Translations under genes and position numbers: made by a program
The notes under the pieces: model-generated
Told to the model about the DNA's origin: nothing
Seen by the model: the letters and a program-made list of their open reading frames with translations, nothing else
Databases searched by the model: none
Part shown: positions 8,488-17,867 of the stretch, one piece after another
Layout: each line of letters begins with the position of its first letter
Numbering within the stretch: position 1 is the first letter of the stretch
Assembly (NCBI GenBank): GCA_017160915.1
Contig: JACAWG010000054.1
Location: 138,808-202,807, forward strand
Source: Aggregatibacter actinomycetemcomitans
Lineage (GTDB): Bacteria > Pseudomonadota > Gammaproteobacteria > Enterobacterales > Pasteurellaceae
Reading direction: 5' to 3'
DNA length: 64,000 nucleotides

Positions 8488-9264
8488 TTATCTGATTTGA
8501 GCGTAATGCCGTTGCGGTCGCACCACCGGCAACCCGTTACTGCAATATAATAATTCAACATTCACGCGATATAAACGGTTAATAATTTCCGGTTTGAACA
8601 CCTCGTGCGCACTGCCTTTGCCCTGCAATTTGCCTTCGCCGAGTAAAATCACTTCATCGGAAAACTGCGCGGCAAGGCTAAGATCATGTAACACCATGAT
8701 GGTGATCAGATTTTGCGCTTTGGTGTAACGGCAAACTTCTTCCAGTAAATTAAGCTGATGGTGCATATCCAACGCGCTGACCGGCTCATCTAATATTAAA
8801 ATTTGCGGTTGTCGCAACAATACCTGAGCAAACATCACCATTTGGCGCTGCCCGCCACTTAAATTTAAGACATCACGGTGCGCCAAATGCCCGATACCTA
8901 ACTGCGCCATAATGGTCGCTGCTTCGGTCAGCAGCTCATCGCTAATGTGCATAGTGAGGGAATCCATCCGCCCAAGCACCACCACTTCCAGCGCGGTCAG
9001 GCTGGCATCCACACGACTATCCTGCGGCATATAGCCAATAGGTTTACGCCAATCCGCCAATTTACTCTGTTCTAAAATGCTACCCTGATAATCAATTTTC
9101 CCTCCATGAGGCAATTCGCCGAAAATCGTTTTTAGCATGGACGATTTACCGGTGCCGTTCGGTCCCAGAATGGTGTAAACCTTGCCTTGTTCAAAGGTGA
9201 CATTAATGTTGTCGGCAACCGTTAAATCGCCACGTTTAATGGTGAGATTGGTAAGCTTCAGCAT
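8488..9264 (-). CDS. Iron-chelate-type ABC transporter ATP-binding protein
   Basis: Cytoplasmic ATPase (258 residues) of a FepC/BtuD-type importer. Walker A GPNGTGKS lies at residues 34-41, the signature LSGGQRQ at 135-141, Walker B ILILDEP at 155-161 and an H-loop in MVLHDLSLAAQ. Its ATG overlaps the permease stop by one base, so the two are translationally coupled. The substrate class (siderophore, haem, cobalamin or oxyanion) is not fixed by this subunit. Confidence 0.93.
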   Translation of the reverse strand: MLKLTNLTIKRGDLTVADNINVTFEQGKVYTILGPNGTGKSSMLKTIFGELPHGGKIDYQGSILEQSKLADWRKPIGYMPQDSRVDASLTALEVVVLGRMDSLTMHISDELLTEAATIMAQLGIGHLAHRDVLNLSGGQRQMVMFAQVLLRQPQILILDEPVSALDMHHQLNLLEEVCRYTKAQNLITIMVLHDLSLAAQFSDEVILLGEGKLQGKGSAHEVFKPEIINRLYRVNVELLYCSNGLPVVRPQRHYAQIR

Positions 9265-10313
9265 TATTGCCCCCGCTTGTTACTTAAAATGATCCAAAAG
9301 AAGAACGGCACGCCCACGAAAGAAGTGACGATGCCCACCGGGAATAATGCGCCCGGAATAATCACTTTGGATAACACGGAGGAAAGGGAAAGGAATGCGG
9401 CGCCGACCAACATGGCTGCCGGCAGGAAGAAACGCTGATCTTCGCCTAACAGTATTCGCGCCACATGCGGCGCAACCAAACCGATAAAACCAATCACACC
9501 GACAAAACTGATTGCGGTTGCCGTCATCATGGCAATCAACACCAGAACTTTAATGCGTAAACGTTGAATATTGATGCCGAGACTTGCCGCACGATCTTCA
9601 CCAAGACGAAGTGCGGTCAGTTTCCACAACTCTTTTGAAAGCAGGCTGACACAAACGCCGGTCACCAAGGTGATAATCAGCAAATTCTGCCAATTGGCTT
9701 TGGTTAAGCTGCCGAATAGCCAGAATAGAATTTGTTGCGACACTTCCGGCGCGGAAATGAACTGCACGAGAGATAGCAAGGATTGGAAAATAAATAACAG
9801 CGCAATCCCGACCAGCACCAGCATTTCCGAATTAAAACGCCGTTTGGAGGCAAACATAAACAAAATCGCCGCCGCCAGCATGGTCATCGCAAACGCCCCG
9901 ATAGGCACGGCAACCTGCACCGGCAAACCGAAACTGCCGAAAGCAATAACGATAGACGCGCCGAATCCTGCCGCTGCCGCAAGACCAAGCGTATAAGGGC
10001 TTGCCATAGGGTTGTTCAGTAAGGTTTGGATTTCCGCACCGCCCACCGCCAATGTCGCGCCGACCACCAGCGCCATTAACGCCATCGGCAAACGTAAATT
10101 ATGCACGATATTGTCGGTCATCTTATCCACGCCATCGAGCCCAAGTAACGAACTAATCACATCGGAAACGGACAACATTGCCGGTCCGGTCATCACATCC
10201 AATACCAAACCGATTAAACTGATCACGAGGAACGTTAAGATGACAAACCAGCGTTTGCGTTCAAGCTTACGCTGGTTTGCAACAATTTCTGCAACCACAG
10301 AATTGTGTTTCAT
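9264..10313 (-). CDS. FecCD-family ABC transporter permease
   Basis: Polytopic inner-membrane permease (349 residues) of the BtuC/FecCD family that carries metal chelates or vitamin B12 across the membrane. Family landmarks are visible: LRLPMALMALVVGATLAVGGAE near 70-95, NNPMASPYTLGLAAAAGFGAS near 97-117, LGEDRAASLGI near 238, and GFIGLVAPHVAR near 272. Many hydrophobic helices run through its length. It starts 14 bases after the binding-protein gene with an AGG site. Confidence 0.93.
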   Translation of the reverse strand: MKHNSVVAEIVANQRKLERKRWFVILTFLVISLIGLVLDVMTGPAMLSVSDVISSLLGLDGVDKMTDNIVHNLRLPMALMALVVGATLAVGGAEIQTLLNNPMASPYTLGLAAAAGFGASIVIAFGSFGLPVQVAVPIGAFAMTMLAAAILFMFASKRRFNSEMLVLVGIALLFIFQSLLSLVQFISAPEVSQQILFWLFGSLTKANWQNLLIITLVTGVCVSLLSKELWKLTALRLGEDRAASLGINIQRLRIKVLVLIAMMTATAISFVGVIGFIGLVAPHVARILLGEDQRFFLPAAMLVGAAFLSLSSVLSKVIIPGALFPVGIVTSFVGVPFFFWIILSNKRGQ

Positions 10314-10327
10314 GAAGAACCTATCCC

Positions 10328-11443
10328 CTATTTATCGGACGGGAATAAGTAAATGGTACCTTCCGGCGTAACCGGTAGATAATTTTTGTAGAAATTGAGG
10401 TAGGTTTGTTGCGGATCTAAATCCTTAAACAAATCCGGATATGCCGCTTTTGCGACGAATTGCACCGATGCGCTATCGGATAAAGTACGAGAATTGGCAT
10501 GATATGCGCCATATACACGGTTTGCTTTCACCGCCGGCAAATCACGCCAACCGGCACGTTGTTTAAAACCGTCCAAACGGCGTTGTGCTTCGGCTTTTTC
10601 AATGCCAAACCCCATCACCATGCCTTCTTTATTTTTCTTCAATTCGGTTTCACGACCGGTAATAATGATGGCATCAGGTTGTGCCGCCAACACTTTTTCT
10701 GCGGCTAACACGCCCCATTTGCCGATGTCTTCCGGCGCCACGTTTTCCGCTCCCACCAGATTAATCATGGAACCCCACATACTTGAATAGAACGTGATAC
10801 CTTGCTCTTCAGGACCGCCACGACCGAATTCCACATATACTTTCGGTTTCTTGGCGAGGTTCGCGTTTTTCACCGTGGTTTGAATATGATCGACAATGTC
10901 TTTATATTCTTTCGCAATTTTTTCGGCGCGCGCTTTTTGACCGGTCAACTGACCGATAATTTCCGTGGATTTCAAATGTCTTTCCAAAGTTTGTGCGTTG
11001 TAATCCAACACGACAATCGGAATGCCCGCTTCGGTAATGGTATCCAAATCGGAGCCCAAAGATTCATACTGCCAGTCGGCAAGCACCAATAAATCCGGTT
11101 TAAGGGACAACACTTTTTCCGTAGAGAAAGTGCCTTCTTCCACTTCGCCGATATCTTCAAGCTGGTTTAATTTAGGCACCTTTTCACTGAATAATGCCCA
11201 GCTCGCCGGTGCCCAGCCCGACCACACTTTTTTCGAGAAGCCCACCACATTGTCTAAGGCGTGTTCGCCGCCCACCGCCATGTAGTCTTGATAATAGAAG
11301 CCAAGCACAACGCGCTTCGCCGGTAAATCGACAGTCACTTCACGATCCAAAATGTCTTTCACCTTCACCGGATCCGCATTGGCAACGCCCGCGCTTAAGG
11401 CGAGTAAAGTAGAAAGTGCTAAGATGGAAAAACGCTTTTTCAT
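10328..11443 (-). CDS. Periplasmic iron-chelate-type substrate-binding protein
   Basis: 371 residues with a Sec signal peptide (cleavage near ANA, residue 23) and a PF01497-like periplasmic binding protein layout: KRVVLGFYYQDYMAVGGE near 43, then LSLKPDLLVLADW near 113 and a C-terminal lobe with AAQPDAIIITGRE near 255. It delivers substrate to the permease and ATPase encoded just downstream. The region YYQDYMAVGGEHALDNVVGF is compatible with siderophore- or haem-type binders, but I cannot name the ligand. A Fur-like palindrome lies 35 bases upstream of the start, so iron repression is plausible. Confidence 0.88.
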   Translation of the reverse strand: MKKRFSILALSTLLALSAGVANADPVKVKDILDREVTVDLPAKRVVLGFYYQDYMAVGGEHALDNVVGFSKKVWSGWAPASWALFSEKVPKLNQLEDIGEVEEGTFSTEKVLSLKPDLLVLADWQYESLGSDLDTITEAGIPIVVLDYNAQTLERHLKSTEIIGQLTGQKARAEKIAKEYKDIVDHIQTTVKNANLAKKPKVYVEFGRGGPEEQGITFYSSMWGSMINLVGAENVAPEDIGKWGVLAAEKVLAAQPDAIIITGRETELKKNKEGMVMGFGIEKAEAQRRLDGFKQRAGWRDLPAVKANRVYGAYHANSRTLSDSASVQFVAKAAYPDLFKDLDPQQTYLNFYKNYLPVTPEGTIYLFPSDK

Positions 11444-11477
11444 AATAAAGTCCCTATAATTGACAGTTAAATGTAAA

Positions 11478-11492
11478 TGAAAACAATTTTCA
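11478..11492. promoter_or_regulatory. Fur-like box before the ABC importer operon
   Basis: TGAAAACAATTTTCA is a near-palindrome in 7-1-7 form that partly matches the Fur half-site pattern TGATAAT-N-ATTATCA. It lies 35-49 bases upstream of the binding-protein start on the minus strand, near a possible -10 (TATAGG) at about 11453-11458. The match is moderate, so this is a candidate only. Confidence 0.5.
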
Positions 11493-11539
11493 GGCGGCGA
11501 TACTATCGAAAAGCGGTGAATAATTCAACTGCACATTTT

Positions 11540-12676
11540 TTAATCTTCTTCATAAGCTTCATCGGTTAAGCTGCGCAAAAAGGCTTCCAACGCACTAATT
11601 TGTTGATCTGTGAGCGGTTTTCCCTGCAAATCCTGATGGCTAATGGTCAGACCATATTCCGCCTCTCCCCAAGGCTTGCCGGTTTCCGGGTTGAGCTTCC
11701 GTTCAGGATTATTAAAACTGTCTAAAAATAACAACACCGTGCGTAATTCTTTAAACACGCCGTTGTGCATATAAGGTGCTGTCACCGCCACATTACGCAA
11801 TGTCGGAACTTTAAATTTGCCCTTTTGTTGCTCATCGCCTTTCACATAGGGGCTATCCAACAACCCGTTGTCCACATAATCCGCGCCCAATTGATTATGT
11901 TCGATTAACGCGGCATTTTTCGGCACGCCAATATTGTAATAACGGTAATTGGTGAAGGTTTCCTGTGCATTGTTTTCGGCGTTTAACTGATGGCAATTGC
12001 TGCAATTGGTTTGGTTCTTATCAAAAAACAACGCTTTGCCCTGCGCTTCCAATTCGCTCAACTGAACTTCCCCTTTCAACGCCTTATCGTATTTGGCACT
12101 AAAAGGCGCAAAGAGCGGTTGTTGTTCAAATGCGCCGATTGCCTGCTCCATCAACGCATAAATTTTTTCCTCATCCTGCAAGATTTCCTCGCCGAAATGT
12201 TGCGTAATCGGCTCACGATAAGCGGGATTTTCGTTGATCCGTTGAGCAATGGATTTTTTATCCGGCATCCCCATTTCCACCGGATTCACCGGCGGACCGC
12301 CCGCTTGTTCGGCTAAATGTTTGGCACGTCCGTCCCAGAACTGCCCGCCCACATAGCTTTTGGTTTTCTCATCAAAATGAAATTCCGGCGAGAAGCCGGC
12401 ATATAACGCCGTCGGCGTATTACGATTGCCGAACAATTGCGGATTATCCCCTTGCGAAACCATTCGCTTGGCGCTGTTGTCGCGCATATCAGCAAATGCC
12501 GTTTCCGGATCGTGGCAAGTGGCGCAGCTCTGCGTTTTGTTAAAAGACAAATCCTTATCAAAAAACATCACTTCGCCTAATGCCGAAAAATTGAAACTGT
12601 CCTGCGTCTTGGTTTTATCCTCTTGCGCACACAGCCCCAGTGCAATTAATAAAAGAAAAAATAAGCGCTTATTCAT
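11540..12676 (-). CDS. Di-haem cytochrome c peroxidase (MauG/CcpA family)
   Basis: Periplasmic enzyme of 378 residues that reduces H2O2 to water using electrons from cytochrome c or a cupredoxin. It has an N-terminal export signal (hydrophobic to about residue 17) and two haem-attachment motifs, CATCHDPETAF near 51 and CSNCHQLNAE near 224. A conserved KVPTLRNVAVTAPYMHNG stretch lies near 293-310, where the distal-haem axial Met/His occur in the family. The nearby pseudoazurin-like gene is a plausible electron donor. A LGLC stretch near residues 13-16 resembles a lipobox but has Leu at -1, so I favour ordinary signal cleavage. About 97 bases separate it from the ABC operon. Confidence 0.93.
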   Translation of the reverse strand: MNKRLFFLLLIALGLCAQEDKTKTQDSFNFSALGEVMFFDKDLSFNKTQSCATCHDPETAFADMRDNSAKRMVSQGDNPQLFGNRNTPTALYAGFSPEFHFDEKTKSYVGGQFWDGRAKHLAEQAGGPPVNPVEMGMPDKKSIAQRINENPAYREPITQHFGEEILQDEEKIYALMEQAIGAFEQQPLFAPFSAKYDKALKGEVQLSELEAQGKALFFDKNQTNCSNCHQLNAENNAQETFTNYRYYNIGVPKNAALIEHNQLGADYVDNGLLDSPYVKGDEQQKGKFKVPTLRNVAVTAPYMHNGVFKELRTVLLFLDSFNNPERKLNPETGKPWGEAEYGLTISHQDLQGKPLTDQQISALEAFLRSLTDEAYEED

Positions 12677-12881
12677 AGCGTCCCCCGAAAATTAAAGCGC
12701 ACATACTATACAAGAATTTTGAAATGAATGAGCATTTATTTCATTTTCCTAATATTGAACGAAAAATCCGGGGAGAATCGGCGGGAGAAAGGAAAAGTGC
12801 GGTCATTTTTCAACGCGTTTTTTAACAGGAAAAACGTCGGCAAAAACCACCGCACTTTAGGCAAAAAAACGCAAACAAAAA

Positions 12882-12899
12882 GCGAATCCGAAGATTCGC
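12882..12899 (-). terminator. Terminator of gshAB
   Basis: Seven-base stem GCGAATC/GATTCGC with a CGAA-type tetraloop, followed on the minus strand by TTTTTGTTTGC. It lies just past the gshAB stop at 12926. Confidence 0.85.
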
Positions 12900-12925
12900 C
12901 TTTGATTTTTTGCGTTAATGGAAAA

Positions 12926-15199
12926 TTATTTCAACTCGGGGAATAACATCTTCAGCACGTTTTGTGTCACTCTGCGGGATTGCCCGGCGTAAGGGAAAAT
13001 GTGCATCATCATCATCGGGTTGAAATTAGCTTCAATCACGCCCCAGGATTGCAGGTTCGGCTCGGCAGGCTTGGTTAAATCGGGAATGATTAAATCCACG
13101 CCGCACACCGCCGCACCCATGGCTTTGGTAATGCCCACCGCGAGTGCTTTGTAGCTTGGGTGCATTTGGTCCGTCATGTCGATGGAATCCCCGCCGGTGC
13201 TGATATTGGAATTGGCGCGCAACTGCACCAACTGATCTTTTGCCGGTACGCTGTCCACGGTCAAACCCTGTTCTTTCAACTGTAATCGCTCAATATCACC
13301 CAAAGCGATTTTCTTCAATGGCGTACGGCTACCATCGCCACGCAACGGGTGATCGTTTTTCTGCGCCACCAATTCCGCCACCGTATGCACGCCATCGCCG
13401 ATGACATTCGCCGGCACACGCAATAACACCGCCAGAGTTTCATCGCCCAACACAAAGAAACGGTATTCGGTGCCGGTTAAATAATCTTCCACCATCACTT
13501 CTTTATCCTCGCGGAAAGCGATTTCAATGGCTTTGGCGAAGTCCTCGCGATCGTGCACGCCTTGTTGGAAAATGCTGATACCTAAGCCGTAATTGGTGGA
13601 TTTCGGTTTAATCACCACGGCACGACCGGCAAATAACGCGTAATTGGCAACCGCCTGTTCCACGTTCGTAAATTCCACACTTTGCGGCACGTTAAAACCG
13701 GCTTTCGCCAATACTTTTTTGGTCACGACTTTATTTTCCATGATCAGCGGCGAAATATAGCTGTCGTGGGAGGTCATGTTACCGTTTTTCACATATTCCA
13801 AATGATCGCCGAATTGTAGGCTGAGAAATTGATCCCGCTCATCCAGAATTTCAATTTTCAGCCCTTTTTGGATGGCATCGAACATCAGGGCTTGAGTGGA
13901 AAGTTCCATGTTATCAAAGGCGGACAAAGCATAAAAACGCTCAAATGCCTGCTGTTTGTAACGTATCGCCAGTTCTGCACCCAATTTTTGATAACCGCCG
14001 TGTTCCTCAATGGCATTAACCAGACGCGCACCGAGGGTAAGTGTCGGATCCGCAAATTGCGCCAATTTCTCTTTTACGATCGTCGCGATTTCCGCGTCGG
14101 CATGAATTTCCGCCAACATGGCTAACAATTGCTGTAAAACGCGCTCCCCTTCGGCTTGAAAAACAGTCGGTGACAGCGGGTTTTCCCATGCCACCTGCGC
14201 TAATTTTTCTTTGCCCAAATCCACCGCACTTTCCGTGGATTCTTCGTCCAGCCACGCCATAAGCAAAATAAAATAATGCACGAATTTCGCATCATTTAGC
14301 GCAATGCCATAAGGCTCGAACGGGTTTAAATCGAACAGGCGGAATTCCAAATATTGAATGCCGTTTTGCAACAGCTCGCGGGCGTGCTTGGCGCCACGTA
14401 AACGGACGTTGGAATAAAATTCTTTTTCCGCAATTAATTGCCCGCTGTTTACCGCGTGTTCCAAGGTATTGACGTAATCCTTCAGGCTGTCATAAGAAAT
14501 TTTGACGCTCGGATCGTTCACATAGCCATATTGGCTGGAACGCAAACTACGCACATATTGCCCCGCTTTTAACGGCGTACCGTCGCGGAAATAATTGGCG
14601 TCAACGGTAGGTGTCGCCGCCAGTAAGTAAACGAGAATCCATTGATAACGCAGGAAATTGCGGGCGACTTTCAGATACAAATCATTCTGAAAATCCACCG
14701 CACTTTGATATTCATTTTGTCCGTTAAAAAGTTGTTGGACTAAGGCGGGATCCAGTTGGAAATTATAGTGAATGCCGCTCACCATTTGTTTGCTTTTGCC
14801 GTAGGATTTCACCAAATGCTCGCGATATGACACATCCACGGGATTTTCCAATTGCGCCACTTTGATTTGGTCTTCCGGCGGCAAGCCTGCCGGCATACTT
14901 AACGGAAACACATATTCATCTTGCGGCATAGTGCGCAACACCACTTCATGAATGGCGGACAACCAACGCAGGGTATCTTCAATTTTTTTATTCGGCGGGG
15001 TAATTAATTCAAGCTGGCTTTCGGCGAAATCCGTCTGGATATAAGGGTGGAAAGCACGGCTGCCAAAGCATTTCGGGTGTTCGCTCACCACGATGGAACC
15101 GTCCGCGTGTACGCGTTGGCTTTCTTTTTCAATACCGAAAGAGCCTTGCTGGAACAACAATTCCAAGCGATTTTCTTTTATAACCTGCTGAATTTTCAT
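12926..15199 (-). CDS. gshAB: Bifunctional glutamate-cysteine ligase/glutathione synthetase
   Basis: Single cytoplasmic polypeptide that makes glutathione from Glu, Cys and Gly, as in the GshF of Pasteurella. With the ATG at 15199 it is 757 residues, the length of P. multocida GshF. That start has a strong GGAGGAAAGGAA site, and I reject the upstream in-frame ATG at 15259. Residues 1 to about 490 form the GshA-like ligase (FGIEKESQRV near 17, NFNPMMM-like metal motifs absent here). The C-terminal part is an ATP-grasp domain (VVIKPKSTNYGLGISIF near 528, GVIEANFNPMMMMHIFPY near 720). The gene stands alone and points away from the phosphoethanolamine transferase. Confidence 0.96.
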   Translation of the reverse strand: MKIQQVIKENRLELLFQQGSFGIEKESQRVHADGSIVVSEHPKCFGSRAFHPYIQTDFAESQLELITPPNKKIEDTLRWLSAIHEVVLRTMPQDEYVFPLSMPAGLPPEDQIKVAQLENPVDVSYREHLVKSYGKSKQMVSGIHYNFQLDPALVQQLFNGQNEYQSAVDFQNDLYLKVARNFLRYQWILVYLLAATPTVDANYFRDGTPLKAGQYVRSLRSSQYGYVNDPSVKISYDSLKDYVNTLEHAVNSGQLIAEKEFYSNVRLRGAKHARELLQNGIQYLEFRLFDLNPFEPYGIALNDAKFVHYFILLMAWLDEESTESAVDLGKEKLAQVAWENPLSPTVFQAEGERVLQQLLAMLAEIHADAEIATIVKEKLAQFADPTLTLGARLVNAIEEHGGYQKLGAELAIRYKQQAFERFYALSAFDNMELSTQALMFDAIQKGLKIEILDERDQFLSLQFGDHLEYVKNGNMTSHDSYISPLIMENKVVTKKVLAKAGFNVPQSVEFTNVEQAVANYALFAGRAVVIKPKSTNYGLGISIFQQGVHDREDFAKAIEIAFREDKEVMVEDYLTGTEYRFFVLGDETLAVLLRVPANVIGDGVHTVAELVAQKNDHPLRGDGSRTPLKKIALGDIERLQLKEQGLTVDSVPAKDQLVQLRANSNISTGGDSIDMTDQMHPSYKALAVGITKAMGAAVCGVDLIIPDLTKPAEPNLQSWGVIEANFNPMMMMHIFPYAGQSRRVTQNVLKMLFPELK

Positions 15200-15416
15200 A
15201 AAATTTCCTTTCCTCCGCACGAAAGAACAAACTGACTTATTGTTCCCGTCGGAATACATTTTTCAAAAAATAGCCACATTATTAAAATTAATGCCTCTAA
15301 ATGCAAATAAAAAAATCGCATTCCTCATAAGGAACGGTTATAACCTCATGTATTGCCGTGAAAATACTTCAATTTAGGGAACAAAGAGACTAAAATTTTG
15401 CCTTAATGAAAAACAC

Positions 15417-17033
15417 ATGATGGTAATAACAATGTTTCAATCTAAAAAATTCTCTTTTCTTTACAATGATATATCTTTCTTTCTATTGTTGCTGTTATTC
15501 GCCTTTCTGTCACACATTGCCCTCGGCATTTTAGATAATTATGCCAATCATATTCTGAGCATTTTGTGCTTGGGCGTGTTGCTATTTACCTTCAAAAAAC
15601 ATGACAACCGCTTATTTCTTGTCGCTTTTGTTTTCATTTTTGCTATTTCCTTCGGCTATGTGCCGTCGGGCATATTATACGGACCTGTATCCATCGGCGT
15701 GATTGCCTCCGTTTATGAAACGAATTTCAGCGAAACCTTGGGCTTTTTTCGCGCCATGCCCATTTCAATTTATTTTTTCACCGCACTTTATGTCGTTTTA
15801 TTCATCGCATTATTGGTGATTAATCGCCATATCCATAGCAATAAAAAATATCGACCGGCTTACTATTCCCTTTATTTTGCCGCCCTGATTTTGAGTTTAT
15901 ACACCCCCGTCAACAAACTCATCAACCACACGGATAAAACCCAACCCTTTACTGCCGCCGAATTTTTTAAAGCCTCGGATTTTTACCCGATGAGCTTTAT
16001 TTCCAATGCGGTGAAGGTGAATAACACCTATTTAACCCAACGTGCTTTATTAAACGACGCCCTAACCAAAACCCCGGAATGGGATATTGTTTCCGTCGAA
16101 CCGAAATACCAAAATTACGTGTTAATTATCGGGGAAAGTATGCGACGGGATTACACCTCGTTATACGGCTACCCGCAAAAAACCACGCCGTTTTTAGAAC
16201 AGGTGAACGGCTTGATTTTTAATCTGTATGTAGCGGCGGGTCCGAACACCCAACCGTCCCTACAACGCACCCTTTATCGTTCCACTAACAACAATGAAGA
16301 AACGGTTTACACCGATAACATTATTTCCCTTGCCAAGTTAGCGCACTACAAAACCTACTGGCTGTCCAACCAGGGCAAAGTGGGCGAATGGGACACCATG
16401 GCATCGCGCATCGGCATTCAGGCGGACGAATCCTTTTTCACCAAAAAAGGCGGCTATGATTCGGGCAACACGCCAGACACGGCATTATTGGAACCGTTAA
16501 AACAACTTTTAAACAAAGACAAAGATCAAACCAAATTAATCGTGTTGCATTTAATCGGTTCCCACCCGACATTTTGCGCCCATTTAAACGGTGAAGAACC
16601 GAAATTCCATTTGGTCAGCCGTGAAATGTCCTGTTATTTGGATACCCTAAAACAAACGGACACCCTATTAGCGGAAATTAATCAGATTCTGAAAGCGCAA
16701 AATCAAAGCTATTCGGTGATTTATTTTTCCGATCACGGCTTGGCGCATTTGGGCGAAGGCAAAAATCTGTCCATGTTAAACAATAAAGAATACAAACAAA
16801 GTTATGCGGTGCCTTTTATCCGTTTTTCCAGCGACGACACCAAAAGAACCCTCATTAAAAATCCGCAAAGCGCCTTTAATTTTATTAACGGCTTTGCCCA
16901 ATGGCTCGGCATCAAAGAAACCCATTTGAGTCAGGAGGATTTCTTCAATCCGAAACCGCAGCCGATTAAAGTGTTTAACTGGCGGGCGCTGGTGGATTAC
17001 AACTCGCTGAAGGAAGATCCGGCGAAGAAATAG
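15417..17033 (+). CDS. Phosphoethanolamine transferase, sulfatase fold (LPS modification)
   Basis: Inner-membrane enzyme of 538 residues that transfers phosphoethanolamine from phosphatidylethanolamine to LPS core or lipid A. About five N-terminal helices (residues 15-165) precede a periplasmic alkaline-phosphatase-like domain. The metal/nucleophile motifs are LIIGESMRRDY near 236-246, the likely nucleophile Thr in GPNTQPS near 278, and FSDHGLAHLG near 441. Family relatives include EptA/EptC and Haemophilus Lpt6; I cannot decide which acceptor is used. The start is uncertain among ATGs at 15417, 15420 and 15432, and none has a good ribosome site. Two uptake signals lie in or near it. Confidence 0.88.
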   Translation: MMVITMFQSKKFSFLYNDISFFLLLLLFAFLSHIALGILDNYANHILSILCLGVLLFTFKKHDNRLFLVAFVFIFAISFGYVPSGILYGPVSIGVIASVYETNFSETLGFFRAMPISIYFFTALYVVLFIALLVINRHIHSNKKYRPAYYSLYFAALILSLYTPVNKLINHTDKTQPFTAAEFFKASDFYPMSFISNAVKVNNTYLTQRALLNDALTKTPEWDIVSVEPKYQNYVLIIGESMRRDYTSLYGYPQKTTPFLEQVNGLIFNLYVAAGPNTQPSLQRTLYRSTNNNEETVYTDNIISLAKLAHYKTYWLSNQGKVGEWDTMASRIGIQADESFFTKKGGYDSGNTPDTALLEPLKQLLNKDKDQTKLIVLHLIGSHPTFCAHLNGEEPKFHLVSREMSCYLDTLKQTDTLLAEINQILKAQNQSYSVIYFSDHGLAHLGEGKNLSMLNNKEYKQSYAVPFIRFSSDDTKRTLIKNPQSAFNFINGFAQWLGIKETHLSQEDFFNPKPQPIKVFNWRALVDYNSLKEDPAKK

Positions 17034-17276
17034 CCTTTGGCAACGGAAGAAATTCTCCTGTCGCACGCAAAAAGTGCGGTCATTTTTCCGAACGAATATC
17101 GGCACTTTTGATTTTTCGCGGAATATCAATTCAGCAAAGGCAAATTTTCAGGTAAAATAGCCGCCGTTTTTTGCGAAGTTAATTCGCCTCTGCGGCATCG
17201 TCGGCTCGCCCGACATCAAAAACACCGTTTTTTCCGACCGCACTTTTCACCCCATTATGACGAAATTGAGGAGCAT

Positions 17277-17858
17277 ATGAGTCTAATTCCTATGGTCGTT
17301 GACCAAACCTCCCGCGGTGAACGCGCCTATGACATTTATTCCCGCCTGCTGAAAGATCGCGTGATTTTTCTCAGCGGCGAAGTGGAAGACAACATGGCAA
17401 ACCTGATTGTGGCGCAACTGCTTTTCTTAGAATCGGAAGATCCCGATAAAGACATTAACTTATATATCAACTCCCCGGGCGGCTCCGTCACTGCCGGTAT
17501 GGCGATTTACGACACCATGCAATTTATTAAACCGGATGTTCGCACCCTGTGTATCGGTCAAGCCTGTTCCATGGGCGCATTTTTATTAGCCGGCGGCGCA
17601 GCGGGCAAACGGGGCGCATTACCGCACGCCCGCGTGATGATTCACCAACCGCTCGGCGGTTTCCGTGGTCAGGCATCGGATATTCAGATTCACGCGCAGG
17701 AAATTCTGAAAATTAAAAGCACCCTAAACGAACGCCTGGCTTTTCATACCGGACAACCCATTGAAACCATCGAAAAAGACACCGACCGCGACAATTTCAT
17801 GTCGGCGCAGGAAGCCAAAAATTACGGCTTAATTGATGAAGTGTTCAGCAAACGCTAA
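17277..17858 (+). CDS. clpP: ClpP, ATP-dependent protease proteolytic subunit
   Basis: Serine peptidase subunit (193 residues) that forms a tetradecameric barrel working with ClpX or ClpA. The catalytic triad is Ser98 (QACSMGAF), His123 (VMIHQPLGG) and Asp172. The family's YINSPGGSV stretch is at 63-71. The ATG at 17277 has a GAGGAG site. It lies 9 bases upstream of clpX, so the pair is an operon. Confidence 0.98.
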   Translation: MSLIPMVVDQTSRGERAYDIYSRLLKDRVIFLSGEVEDNMANLIVAQLLFLESEDPDKDINLYINSPGGSVTAGMAIYDTMQFIKPDVRTLCIGQACSMGAFLLAGGAAGKRGALPHARVMIHQPLGGFRGQASDIQIHAQEILKIKSTLNERLAFHTGQPIETIEKDTDRDNFMSAQEAKNYGLIDEVFSKR

Positions 17859-17867
17859 GAGACAAAA

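Noticed and set aside
12795..12857. Widely spaced inverted USS pair between gshAB and the peroxidase gene
   Set aside because: The loop is over 40 bases and the stem only the USS itself. The compact hairpin at 12882 is a better terminator.
15200..15259. 20-residue N-terminal extension of gshAB
   Set aside because: The ATG at 15199 has the strong ribosome site and gives the usual family length.
17240..17276. Sigma-32-like -10 (CCCCATTA) before clpP
   Set aside because: No convincing CTTGAA -35 lies at the right distance. The match could be chance, so no heat-shock promoter is called.
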